Shown: piece by piece, positions 7,989-16,827 of the stretch | Layout: each line of letters opens with the position of its first letter | Numbering within the stretch: the first letter of the stretch is position 1 | From: an uncultured Flavobacteriaceae bacterium | GTDB taxonomy: Bacteria; Bacteroidota; Bacteroidia; Flavobacteriales; Flavobacteriaceae | DNA length: 64,000 nt | Assembly (NCBI GenBank): GCA_938029725.1 | Contig: CALHGE010000012.1 | Location: forward strand, 62,001 to 126,000 | Direction of reading: 5' to 3' | The notes under the pieces: model-generated | Database searches by the model: none | What the model was told of the DNA's origin: nothing | The model's input: only the letters and a program-made list of their open reading frames with translations | Program-made: the position numbers and the translations under genes

Positions 7989-8703
7989 GTCATTAAAAAG
8001 AGTCGCTGTCGGTACAATAATACCATTATTATTTTTAGTGGGATGCAAAGCTGAACCAGAGAAAAAATTAGCTGAAGCGCCAGACAAACAAGTTACTCAA
8101 GATACTATTGCGACTTTCGAAAACAGCTCTGTGGAGAAAGAATTAGAAGAGTTCAAACTCAATGAAGAAAATTCCATTGAATTTTTCTTCGCGTATCAAA
8201 AAGGACTCAAAGAAAATAAAGTAAAGCTGACCACCAGTATGGGCAGTTTTACGGTTCAGCTCTACGACAACGTGCCCTACCATAAAGCCAACTTTATTTT
8301 CTTAACCCGACAAGGGTATTTTGACGGAACACAATTTCACCGCATCGTAAAAAACTTTATTATTCAAGGTGGTAACGCCGATGACGAAGCGACTGCGAAT
8401 AAGAGGAGAAAACTTGGCCGCTATCTATTGCCCCCAGATACTCGAAAAGGATATCAGCACCATCGCGGAACTTTATCAGTGCCCAGCAGTGACATAAATA
8501 ACCCACACAAGCTGGCTTCACCCTATGAATTCTTCATCGTTGTAACCGACCCAGGTTCGTACCATTTAGATGGCGGATTCACCCCTTTTGGAAAGGTAAT
8601 TCAAGGAATGGATGTCGTCGATAAAATCAATGCTGTGGAGGTAGGAAAAGGAGATTGGCCGCAACAAAATGTTTATATCGAAAAGGCGGAAGTTGTTGAA
8701 TAG
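7987..8703 (+). CDS. Lipoprotein cyclophilin-type peptidyl-prolyl isomerase
   Basis: 238 residues. The N-terminus is a lipoprotein signal peptide ending LFLVGC (lipid-modified C20). A low-complexity charged linker runs to about 70, then a cyclophilin fold: TTSMGSFTVQLYDNVPYHKA, FHRIVKNFIIQGG, YEFFIVVTD and FTPFGKVIQGMDVVDKI. The conserved FHR catalytic segment is present. It catalyses proline isomerisation during folding of exported proteins, probably anchored in the inner or outer membrane. An in-frame TAA at 7981 fixes the start at the ATG at 7987, which overlaps the divergent NUDIX start. Confidence 0.9.
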   Translation: MSLKRVAVGTIIPLLFLVGCKAEPEKKLAEAPDKQVTQDTIATFENSSVEKELEEFKLNEENSIEFFFAYQKGLKENKVKLTTSMGSFTVQLYDNVPYHKANFIFLTRQGYFDGTQFHRIVKNFIIQGGNADDEATANKRRKLGRYLLPPDTRKGYQHHRGTLSVPSSDINNPHKLASPYEFFIVVTDPGSYHLDGGFTPFGKVIQGMDVVDKINAVEVGKGDWPQQNVYIEKAEVVE

Positions 8704-8883
8704 TTGGCAACTGATAAAACTAAAAATTAGGCTCTTTCCTAGCTTTGATTTTTCTGATTGATTTTAATCTTCGTCCTCGCTTTACTCTTTGTACATGAGC
8801 AGCTACAAACTGTCGTAGTTTCAAAAAATACTCGGTTTAAACTTAGAGTATCCTATTACAAATCCATTGATTTACCTTTAACT

Positions 8884-9489
8884 TTAAGGGCGATAAATAT
8901 TTGGTAGGGCAATCTTAAACTTGACCGCCAACAACCTAAAAGTAATGGTAACTAGTATAGCCCCAACGTAAGCATACTCGGTAATAATCGGTAAATATTG
9001 AAAAATAAAATAACTAACAGCCCCAAGAATACATGCAGTAGCATAAACCTCCTTTCGAAATATTACCGGAATTTCATTACAAAGAATATCGCGAATAACA
9101 CCTCCAAAGCACGCGGTAATGGTTCCTAAAGCGATACACATTATTGGTGCTAAGTCTGCAGAAATACCTTTCTCAACCCCTACCATAGTAAAAAGCCCGA
9201 TACCGATTGTATCGAAAAGAAATAAGGTTTTTCTCAAGTACTTGAGTTGATTCACAAAGAATACTGCAAATATAACCGCCCCGAGAACAACCAGAATGTA
9301 GGTGTAATCACGCATCCAAACTACAGGTGTATTTCCAATAAGGATATCTCTTAACGTTCCTCCTCCTATCGCGGTCACAAAAGCTATGATAAAAACGCCA
9401 AAAATATCGAGCTTCTTTTCCATAGCAACCAATACACCTGAAATGGCAAACGCAATTGTTCCTAAGATATCAATGGTTAGATAAAACAT
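8884..9489 (-). CDS. TRIC-family cation channel protein (UPF0126/YadS-like)
   Basis: A 201-residue integral membrane protein with about seven hydrophobic helices and an internal duplication. The two signatures GGGTLRDILIG (about 42-52) and GGVIRDILCNEIP mark the UPF0126 fold, whose characterised prokaryotic members are trimeric monovalent-cation channels. The physiological role here is unknown. The leader upstream of the start contains a heptanucleotide tandem repeat (9501-9533), which could influence expression. Confidence 0.88.
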   Translation of the reverse strand: MFYLTIDILGTIAFAISGVLVAMEKKLDIFGVFIIAFVTAIGGGTLRDILIGNTPVVWMRDYTYILVVLGAVIFAVFFVNQLKYLRKTLFLFDTIGIGLFTMVGVEKGISADLAPIMCIALGTITACFGGVIRDILCNEIPVIFRKEVYATACILGAVSYFIFQYLPIITEYAYVGAILVTITFRLLAVKFKIALPNIYRP

Positions 9490-9500
9490 GTTTTAAAAGG

Positions 9501-9533
9501 TGTTCTTTGTTCTTTGTTCTTTGTTCTTTGTTC
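9501..9533 (-). repeat. Heptanucleotide tandem repeat (TGTTCTT) x 4.7
   Basis: TGTTCTT repeats perfectly from 9501 to 9533 on the plus strand (AAAGAAC-type unit in the sense of the downstream gene). The array ends 11 nt before the start codon of the minus-strand TRIC gene, so it occupies the ribosome-binding and leader region. Confidence 0.85.
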
Positions 9534-9560
9534 AAAAAGAAATTTTTCTCTCAATTGCTA

Positions 9561-9577
9561 ACTGCCTACTGCCTACT
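9561..9577. repeat. Short tandem word ACTGCCT/ACTGCCT/ACT
   Basis: A second 7-nt-period repeat of 2.4 copies, 27 nt beyond the first array in the same spacer. The unit differs from TGTTCTT but has the same period. Confidence 0.6.
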
Positions 9578-9644
9578 TTATTAAAATTTAAATTAGCTGC
9601 CAAGGGCAACTACTAAGCGTGTATTCCTTTTAAACTTTAGTTCC

Positions 9645-10361
9645 TTAAAGCTGTTGGGTATAAAAGCTATAGTCATCTATGACAACGCCTACAAAATCAA
9701 TAGGTTTTAATTCGGTGTGTATACCCGTAACTTTTCTGATACGTTCACTCAATGAAAGTATTATCTTGTGATTTCCATTGCGCTTGGCATCAGTATACAA
9801 TTCTTTTATAGTCTGCATTTCACGATCTTTAAAAACAGTAACTTGTGGAAACTTAGGTAGATAATCTGCGGGCAAATCTTGCAACAAGGTATCTCGTACT
9901 GATACTCTTTTCTTTTCACTGATTACGGTAGTTCCTGCAGCGATATCACCGACGCGTTGGCCTTTGCCTCTCAATAATATAGTTAGCACCGCAACACCGC
10001 CCGATGAAAGCGAAATATCGAGAATACGTAAGACCCAACGAACAAAGTAGCTCGAAAAATTAGGGGTTGAACCGTCTAGCTTGACTACGCGAATGTGCAC
10101 TAAACTTTTACCAATTGTCTTGCCGTTCATAAAAGTTTCGAGCAATACTGGATAGAGAAATGCGGGCAGGTTCATAAGCAAATATAGCGCCCACATATCT
10201 TCCATTTCGTAATCCAAAGAAAGTAAAAGCAAAATCATGAGGATGATATATACCCAGGTTATAAAGCTATCTATTATAAAAGCTAAGATTCGCTCACCCA
10301 GATGTGCTGTATTTTGACTAATACTTATATTTTGGGCAGTTTCAATTTGAAATTGTTCCAT
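9645..10361 (-). CDS. RDD-family membrane protein
   Basis: 238 residues. The RDD signature is seen as LGERILAFIIDSFI (Arg and Asp in helix 1) and GKSLVHIRVVKLDG. Three or four hydrophobic helices fill residues about 25-145, followed by a soluble tail of about 90 residues (RKVTGIHTEL near the end). RDD proteins are integral membrane proteins, some proposed as Na+/H+ antiporters or as accessory parts of membrane complexes. The gene is divergent from the SpoIIM-to-DUF58 operon, an arrangement that suggests it belongs to that cluster. Confidence 0.88.
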   Translation of the reverse strand: MEQFQIETAQNISISQNTAHLGERILAFIIDSFITWVYIILMILLLLSLDYEMEDMWALYLLMNLPAFLYPVLLETFMNGKTIGKSLVHIRVVKLDGSTPNFSSYFVRWVLRILDISLSSGGVAVLTILLRGKGQRVGDIAAGTTVISEKKRVSVRDTLLQDLPADYLPKFPQVTVFKDREMQTIKELYTDAKRNGNHKIILSLSERIRKVTGIHTELKPIDFVGVVIDDYSFYTQQL

Positions 10362-10552
10362 ATTATTAGTTACTTTGAGTGTAGGAACTTATTTTTTTAT
10401 TTTGCGAATTGTCTTTCATTTTTAATTGCTATTTATTTTAATTTAACCTGTTTTCGGCCTTTGTTCTAAAATTTGTCCTACACGGCAACAAAAGTAAATA
10501 ATATTAGTTCTTACAAGACGAATTTAACCAATCTCTTAAACCCCGATAATTA

Positions 10553-11512
10553 ATGCGAGAAGCCGCATTCGTAAAACAAAATAAAGATAAATGGGCCGTC
10601 TTTGAAAACGTACTATCGAAGAAAACGGAAATTGCTCCTGATCTATTGTCTGACCTGTATATAGAAATTACAGATCACCTTAGTTATGCAAAAACATTTT
10701 ATTCTGGCAGCAATACAGAGTTTTATCTAAACGGACTAGCATCGCAAGCACACGGCCAAATATACAAGACTAAAAAAGAGTCGAAAAATCGCATCATCAA
10801 TTTTTGGAAAACTGAATTTCCTACACTCTTTTATTACCATAGACGTGAATTTCTCATTGCCTTTTTAGTATTTGGGTTTTTTACCGCAGTTGGCGCCTTT
10901 TCAGCTGCCAACGAAGGTGATTTTGTCCGATCTATACTAGGTGATAGCTATGTGAACATGACTCTTGAAAATATTGCCAACGATGATCCCATGGCCGTTT
11001 ATAAACAACAAGGTGAATTCAATATGTTCTTGGGAATTACTATTAATAATATCACCGTTGCAATATATGCTTTTGCCTATGGAATTTTATTAGGCATAGG
11101 CACCCTGTATATTATGCTGCGCAATGGTATCATGCTTGGTAGTTTTCAATATTTCTTTTTTGACAAAGGGCTAGGGTGGGAATCTATGCGAACTATATGG
11201 ATTCATGGCACCATAGAAATAGCGGTCATTATTATCGCTGGTTGCGCGGGGCTAGTTTTAGCCAACGGAATACTCTTTCCTGGCACCTACACCCGACTTG
11301 AATCATTTAAACGAGGCGTAATTAATGGTTTGAAAATCATGCTAAGCACCGTTCCTTTTTTTATAATCGCAGGTTTTCTTGAAGGTTTTGTTACCCGACA
11401 TACTGAAATGCCTGATTGGCTGGCTATCTTTATCATTTTAGCCTCCTTAGCATTAATTGTATTTTATTATATCATATATCCACACCAACTTCATAAAAAA
11501 ACCATCGAATGA
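10553..11512 (+). CDS. SpoIIM (stage II sporulation protein M)-family membrane protein
   Basis: 319 residues. A soluble N-terminal part of about 95 residues is followed by a SpoIIM/DUF95 domain with about five or six helices. Conserved features are the YGILLGIGTLYIMLRNGIML loop region, IWIHGTIEIAVIIIAGCAG and PFFIIAGFLEGFVTR. In Bacillus, SpoIIM is part of the DMP peptidoglycan-remodelling complex; in non-sporulating Bacteroidota the role is unknown. It is the first gene of a six-gene operon; the next gene overlaps it by 4 nt. Confidence 0.87.
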   Translation: MREAAFVKQNKDKWAVFENVLSKKTEIAPDLLSDLYIEITDHLSYAKTFYSGSNTEFYLNGLASQAHGQIYKTKKESKNRIINFWKTEFPTLFYYHRREFLIAFLVFGFFTAVGAFSAANEGDFVRSILGDSYVNMTLENIANDDPMAVYKQQGEFNMFLGITINNITVAIYAFAYGILLGIGTLYIMLRNGIMLGSFQYFFFDKGLGWESMRTIWIHGTIEIAVIIIAGCAGLVLANGILFPGTYTRLESFKRGVINGLKIMLSTVPFFIIAGFLEGFVTRHTEMPDWLAIFIILASLALIVFYYIIYPHQLHKKTIE

Positions 11513-12405
11513 ACGAATACATCGAATTTAAAAAACAACGTGAACTAGGTGATATCTTATCTGACACCTTTGCCTTTGTTAGAAGTCAATTCAAACCCTT
11601 CTTTAACACCTTCTTTAAAATTGTTGGGCCATACCTTTTAGTCATGATGATTTGTCTTGCGCTATATATGTATTTTGCCGGTGACAGTTTCAACAGTATC
11701 TTAACGGGCACAGCCACTGATTCAATAAGTGAAGTTGCTAACTTCGTGACCGTATTTAGCGTTGCTATTTTATATCTTGTTTCTTTAGTTGCCGTATATG
11801 TAATGTCACAATCGACCGTACTGCACTATATAAAATCATATGCAAACGGAAAAGGAGAAACGAATTTTGAGGAAATAAAATCAGATGTGTACAAAAGATT
11901 TGGAAGTTTTCTAGGCCTTGGTTTTTTGGTAGGTTTATCCATTATGGTTGGTATTATGGTCTGTTGTATTCCAGGGGTATATTTATGGGCTCCTCTTGCC
12001 CTTTCATTTAGCGTTCTGGTATTCGACCAAATGGATGTAACCGATTCTTATGGCCATAGTTTTAAGTTGGTAAAAGATGAATGGTGGATGACTTTTATAA
12101 CCCTGTTTGTAGTAGCTATAATTGTCGGTGTTGCTAGTTATGCGTTTTCTATTCCAACAGCAATTTATCAGTATGCCAAAATGGGCATCCTTTCAGGTGA
12201 AATGGACGCAGAAAGCATGGGCGATCTTTTTAAAGACCCTATCTACCTATTTCTGAATATGATAAGCGCACTAGCGCAATTCTTACTAAACTTAATTTCG
12301 GTAATAGCAGCCGCTTTAATCTATTTTAACCTCAACGAAAAAAAGAACTTTACCGGAACTTATGAGCGCATTCAAGGTTTAGGAGAAACACCTGATCGTT
12401 TATAA
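11509..12405 (+). CDS. Polytopic membrane protein of the MoxR/DUF58 cluster
   Basis: 298 residues with about six hydrophobic helices. The N-terminus (ELGDILSDTFAFVRSQF) and the layout resemble the glycerophosphodiester phosphodiesterase membrane-domain or DUF4013 groups, but I cannot assign it firmly. The ATGA overlap with SpoIIM and the one-base overlap (TAATG) with the next gene show translational coupling. It has no catalytic motif, so a structural or scaffolding role is the best guess. Confidence 0.75.
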   Translation: MNEYIEFKKQRELGDILSDTFAFVRSQFKPFFNTFFKIVGPYLLVMMICLALYMYFAGDSFNSILTGTATDSISEVANFVTVFSVAILYLVSLVAVYVMSQSTVLHYIKSYANGKGETNFEEIKSDVYKRFGSFLGLGFLVGLSIMVGIMVCCIPGVYLWAPLALSFSVLVFDQMDVTDSYGHSFKLVKDEWWMTFITLFVVAIIVGVASYAFSIPTAIYQYAKMGILSGEMDAESMGDLFKDPIYLFLNMISALAQFLLNLISVIAAALIYFNLNEKKNFTGTYERIQGLGETPDRL

Positions 12406-13142
12406 TGCAAAAAATATTCTTCCTCTTTTCATTTCTAGTCTTTGGCCTGTTTTCCTTTTTTGGTCAGCAAGATTCCACTGCTGTTCGGTATGATCAGACA
12501 AGAATTGAAGTGCAAGTGATTAATGAAGAAGAGCTAAGCAAATTTAATAACGACCCTAAGTTTGATTATGAAATTTCGGAAACTAGCCCCAGTTGGTGGA
12601 GTGACTTTAAAACATGGGTAGGCAACCTATTTCAGCAGGTATTCGAGTGGGTTTTCGGAGTAGAAGAAGCCGCCGGAATACTATCCGCATTTTTTACAAT
12701 CATACCCTACCTCTTATTGGCATTACTTCTATTTTTATTCATACGCTTTTTTACTAATATCAAAACAAATGAGCCTAATAGCAAACATCAAAGTGCAGCT
12801 TTCGTAGGCCTATCAGAGGAAGAACATATTATTAAGAATGAAGATATTAAGGTGTTAATTCAAAAAGCTTTAGCAGCTAAAAATTATCGCTTAGCTATTC
12901 GATATTCTTATCTATACAGCTTACAATTGCTGAGCGATAACGAACTTATTGATTGGCAAATGCAAAAAACCAATCATGACTATTTAGCAGAAATTAAGAA
13001 CCCTGATCTACACGACTATTTTTCTAACATAACGCGTATATACGACTACACATGGTATGGAGATTTTGCTATTGATGAAGCAAAATATCAAAAGGCTGAA
13101 ACCGTTTTTTTACAATTACAAAAAATGTTAAAGCATGGGTAA
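12405..13142 (+). CDS. DUF4129-domain membrane protein
   Basis: 245 residues. A signal peptide (to about 22) is followed by a periplasmic segment of about 75 residues, one transmembrane helix (about 100-122, PYLLLALLLFLFIRFF) and a cytoplasmic DUF4129 domain (AAKNYRLAIRYSYLYSLQLL, ITRIYDYTWYGDF). In related clusters DUF4129 is linked to transglutaminase or MoxR genes; its molecular role is unknown. It overlaps the next gene by 8 nt. Confidence 0.83.
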   Translation: MQKIFFLFSFLVFGLFSFFGQQDSTAVRYDQTRIEVQVINEEELSKFNNDPKFDYEISETSPSWWSDFKTWVGNLFQQVFEWVFGVEEAAGILSAFFTIIPYLLLALLLFLFIRFFTNIKTNEPNSKHQSAAFVGLSEEEHIIKNEDIKVLIQKALAAKNYRLAIRYSYLYSLQLLSDNELIDWQMQKTNHDYLAEIKNPDLHDYFSNITRIYDYTWYGDFAIDEAKYQKAETVFLQLQKMLKHG

Positions 13143-14349
13143 AAAGGCCAACATATACCTCATAATTACTGTGATCACTATAGCCTTGTTAATGGTCTTA
13201 CAGTATAACAAGCCCAAAGAGCTCAATTGGTTTCCATCTTATGTTGCCCAACACAAAATACCCTTTGGCACTTTTGTACTTAATGAGTTACTCATTGATA
13301 AATTTGATACTACCCAACAAATACAAGTGTCCCCGTTTCAATTTCTGAATAGCCCTTTTGACGCTGAAGGCACTTACTTTTTGGTCAATGAAAACATTGA
13401 ATTCGGCGGTCCGGAGTTGAAAAAATTATTATCATGGACTGCAGAGGGAAACACGCTTTTCATCGCATCAACTTCCTTTGAAGAAGACCTTTTAGATACG
13501 CTAGGACTTAAAACCTCAGGTTTATTTGCAGGTTTCGGGGAAGCACAAAAGCAAGTACATCAATTAGTCAACCCTAATTTGAACCCAGAAGTTATTTACC
13601 CTTTTGACAAAGACACTTATTCGAACTTTTTTAAAGCTATCGACACCCTAAATACAACAGTGCTTGGCATCGTTGATACTACTGAAGACTCGCTAGCAAT
13701 AAATAAAGAATATGTTAACACCATACGTCAAGATTTTGGAGATGGAGAGATTATTCTATCCACATTTCCTAAAGCATTTACGAATTACTTTATCCTAAAA
13801 GGTACAAATCGAAATTATACCGCTGGCCTACTATCCTACATTGACAGTTCAAGGCCTTTGTATATAGACAACTATTATAAAGCAGGAAAAAAATTCTATA
13901 CCTCTCCCATGTATATATTTCTGAATACCAAAGAATTCAAATGGGCCTATTACCTGGCACTGATTGGTACATTGATTTATGTGCTCTTCGAAGGAAAACG
14001 CAAGCAAAGAGCTATTCCGATAGTGGTACCTTTAAAAAATCAAACCTTCGCTTTTACACATACTATTGCAAATATGTATTATGAAAAAGGGCAGCAAAAG
14101 CCTATTTCAGAACACAAAATAGAACAGTTTTTAGAGTATATACGTTCCCAGTTTTACTTAGGAACCATCGCTCGCGAAGCAGAATTTTATCAAAATTTAG
14201 CTGCTAGAAGTTCACACTCGATAGATGCGATAAAAGACCTATTCTTTTTTATTGAAAAACTCCGTAATAAATCAGAAATAAGCGATGCAGAGTTAACAAA
14301 ACTTAATAGCTCAATTGAAAAATTTAAACATAAAGCCAATGGAAAATAA
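13135..14349 (+). CDS. DUF4350-domain protein
   Basis: 404 residues. One N-terminal helix (about 6-22) is followed by an extracytoplasmic DUF4350 domain of Rossmann/GATase-like appearance (PFGTFVLNELL, NTLFIASTSF, FGDGEIILSTFPKAFTN). A second helix (about 270-290, WAYYLALIGTLIYVLFEGK) precedes a cytoplasmic tail of about 110 residues. DUF4350 proteins typically accompany MoxR and DUF58 genes. There is no recognisable catalytic triad. It overlaps the MoxR start by 11 nt. Confidence 0.83.
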   Translation: MGKKANIYLIITVITIALLMVLQYNKPKELNWFPSYVAQHKIPFGTFVLNELLIDKFDTTQQIQVSPFQFLNSPFDAEGTYFLVNENIEFGGPELKKLLSWTAEGNTLFIASTSFEEDLLDTLGLKTSGLFAGFGEAQKQVHQLVNPNLNPEVIYPFDKDTYSNFFKAIDTLNTTVLGIVDTTEDSLAINKEYVNTIRQDFGDGEIILSTFPKAFTNYFILKGTNRNYTAGLLSYIDSSRPLYIDNYYKAGKKFYTSPMYIFLNTKEFKWAYYLALIGTLIYVLFEGKRKQRAIPIVVPLKNQTFAFTHTIANMYYEKGQQKPISEHKIEQFLEYIRSQFYLGTIAREAEFYQNLAARSSHSIDAIKDLFFFIEKLRNKSEISDAELTKLNSSIEKFKHKANGK

Positions 14350-15373
14350 CGACCAAAACAGGAACGAGCAAATCCCGGAGGGAAACGAACAAAATACCAG
14401 TAATTTAAGTTTCAATAACCGCATTCCTTTAGAGGATTTAAAAAATGCCGTAGCCGCCATAAAAACAGAACTTGGTAAAGTTATTATTGGCCAGCAAAAT
14501 TTTATCGAATTGCTCATCGTAGCGCTCTTAGTTGATGGTCATGTACTTATTGAAGGTGTGCCAGGTATTGCCAAGACTATTACAGCTAAGTTATTTGCAA
14601 AAACCTTAAAGACCGATTTCAGCCGTATTCAATTCACGCCCGATTTGATGCCTAGTGATATTTTAGGCACTTCGATTTTTAACGTGAAATCTTCAGAATT
14701 TGAGTTCAAGAAAGGGCCAATTTTTTCTAACATCATACTAATAGATGAAATCAACCGAGCTCCTGCGAAAACTCAAGCTGCCATGTTTGAAACCATGGAA
14801 GAACGTCAAGTAACTATGGATGGTACCACCTACGCAATGGATAAACCTTTTATAGTACTTGCTACACAAAACCCAATTGAGCAAGAAGGCACATATGCGC
14901 TTCCGGAAGCACAATTAGATCGGTTTTTATTCAAAATAAAAGTGGACTACCCTTCTCTTGAAGAAGAGATTAAAATTATTCAAACCCATCATGAACGCAA
15001 GGGTTCAAAAGCGCAAGAGCTTATAAAAGGCGTCTTGACTACGAAGCAATTAAGCGATTTCAAATTAAAGATTCAAGAGGTGATGGTTGAAGAGAAAATC
15101 ATCAAGTATATCGCTGATATTATTACGAAGACCCGCAATCATCCACACCTCTATTTAGGGGGCTCTCCGCGAGCGTCAATCGCCACGTTAAATGCATCTA
15201 AAGCCTTCGCTGCAATCAACGGTAGAGACTTTGTTATTCCTGAAGATATTAAAAGAGCCTTGGTGCCTGTATTGAATCATAGGGTTATTTTAACGCCTGA
15301 GCGAGAGATGGAAGGCATGACTACAGAAAGTGTCGTAAACATGATAATAGAGTCTATCGAAATACCAAGATAA
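14339..15373 (+). CDS. MoxR-family AAA+ ATPase
   Basis: I choose the ATG at 14339 (MENNDQNRNEQ); an upstream TTG at 14315 in the same frame is less likely. The product is 344 residues. Walker A is GVPGIAKT, Walker B is IILIDEINRAP, sensor 1 lies in FIVLATQNPIEQEGTYALP, and the C-terminal AAA lid has GGSPRASIATLNASKAFA. MoxR ATPases act as chaperone-like factors that remodel or activate partner proteins, commonly those with VWA or DUF58 domains. The partners here are probably the DUF58 protein 4 nt downstream and the membrane proteins upstream. Confidence 0.93.
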   Translation: MENNDQNRNEQIPEGNEQNTSNLSFNNRIPLEDLKNAVAAIKTELGKVIIGQQNFIELLIVALLVDGHVLIEGVPGIAKTITAKLFAKTLKTDFSRIQFTPDLMPSDILGTSIFNVKSSEFEFKKGPIFSNIILIDEINRAPAKTQAAMFETMEERQVTMDGTTYAMDKPFIVLATQNPIEQEGTYALPEAQLDRFLFKIKVDYPSLEEEIKIIQTHHERKGSKAQELIKGVLTTKQLSDFKLKIQEVMVEEKIIKYIADIITKTRNHPHLYLGGSPRASIATLNASKAFAAINGRDFVIPEDIKRALVPVLNHRVILTPEREMEGMTTESVVNMIIESIEIPR

Positions 15374-15377
15374 GCGA

Positions 15378-16709
15378 ATGCAATTTTTAAAGTCATTCTA
15401 CATACATAATTCCTTTTTTAGATATATCGCTATTCTGGCGGCAGGTTTTATAATCTCCTATTGGATACCCAATCTGTATCCTATAGCATGGCTTCTGAGC
15501 CTCTTGTTATTGGCCCTATTCTTTTTAGACTCCTATTTATTATACGCTTCAGGAAACCGAATTGAAGCAGAAAGAAAGTTACCCAAAAAACTATCAAATA
15601 GTGACCTCAATGAAATAGCGATACGCTTTAGATCACAGTATCCTTTCAAAACCTATATCTCACTAATTGATGAATTGCCTGTTCAGTTTCAAAAACGCGA
15701 TTTTGAACACAAAACTAGTTTGCTCAAAAACGAAACGAAAGATTTTAAGTATACCGTTCGACCTGTTGATCGCGGAGAATATGTTTTTGGAAATCTAATT
15801 GTATTCGCTTCCTCTACCCTGCGAATCGTAAAACGCAGGTATGTCTTCCAAAAAGACCAAATGGTGCCCGTATACCCAAGTATTATTCAGATGCAGCAGT
15901 ATGATTTTTTGGCCATAAGCAATAAATTATCTCAATTCGGCATGAAAAAAATACGTCGCATCGGCCATACCCAAGAATTTGAGCAAATTAAAGAGTACGT
16001 GCAGGGTGATGATTTTAGAACTGTTAACTGGAAGGCCACTGCTAAGAACGTTGCCTTAATGGTGAATCAATACCAAGATGAAAAATCACAACCTATTTAT
16101 TCTATAATTGATACAGGCAGAGTAATGAAAATGCCTTTTAATGGATTAAAACTATTGGATTATGCCATTAATTCTACTTTGGCTTTTTCAAATGTTGCCC
16201 TTAAAAAAAATGACAAAACAGGCATGGTCGCTTTTTCAAAAAACATAGAAACCTATGTGCCTGCAGTTCAGAAAATGACCCATTTGAACAGCATTTTAGA
16301 AAAGCTCTATAACATTAATACAGCCTTTACTGATTCTGATTTCGGTATGCTTTACGCACATATCAAACGTAAAATTAATCAAAGGAGTTTGCTCCTACTC
16401 TATACCAATTTTGAGCATATTTCGGCAATGCGCCGCCAGTTACCCTTCTTATTGGCTATTGCAAAAAAACATGTTTTGGTAGTAGTCTTTTTTGAAAATA
16501 CAGCGCTAGACGATATAATTACCGCCGATGCTGAGGACCTTCAAACGATTTATCATAAGACTATAGCAGAAAAATTCTCTCTTGATAAACGCTTGATGCA
16601 AAAGGAATTGCAACAATACGGCATACAGACCATTTTGACGAAGCCTGAAGACCTTACTATAAATACCATCAATACCTATTTAAAAATAAAGGCAAGGGGC
16701 TTGTTATAA
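15378..16709 (+). CDS. DUF58-domain protein (MoxR partner)
   Basis: 443 residues with two N-terminal helices (about 15-55), a beta-rich middle segment and a DUF58 signature, YVQGDDFRTVNWKATAKN (about 213-230). A VWA-like C-terminal half follows (SIIDTGRVM, DYAINSTLAFSNVALKKND). DUF58/MoxR pairs are widespread, and the VWA-like fold suggests metal-dependent protein binding. The last gene of the operon; no clear intrinsic terminator follows. Confidence 0.88.
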   Translation: MQFLKSFYIHNSFFRYIAILAAGFIISYWIPNLYPIAWLLSLLLLALFFLDSYLLYASGNRIEAERKLPKKLSNSDLNEIAIRFRSQYPFKTYISLIDELPVQFQKRDFEHKTSLLKNETKDFKYTVRPVDRGEYVFGNLIVFASSTLRIVKRRYVFQKDQMVPVYPSIIQMQQYDFLAISNKLSQFGMKKIRRIGHTQEFEQIKEYVQGDDFRTVNWKATAKNVALMVNQYQDEKSQPIYSIIDTGRVMKMPFNGLKLLDYAINSTLAFSNVALKKNDKTGMVAFSKNIETYVPAVQKMTHLNSILEKLYNINTAFTDSDFGMLYAHIKRKINQRSLLLLYTNFEHISAMRRQLPFLLAIAKKHVLVVVFFENTALDDIITADAEDLQTIYHKTIAEKFSLDKRLMQKELQQYGIQTILTKPEDLTINTINTYLKIKARGLL

Positions 16710-16827
16710 GGAAAATTAAAATCTTCTATTTACTCCTGATTCTCCATATTTAAATCAATCAGAATTTCCTATCTTCCACCAGCTTTTCTATTTCTATAGT
16801 GTGAAAGGCAACTATAAATCAACCCTA

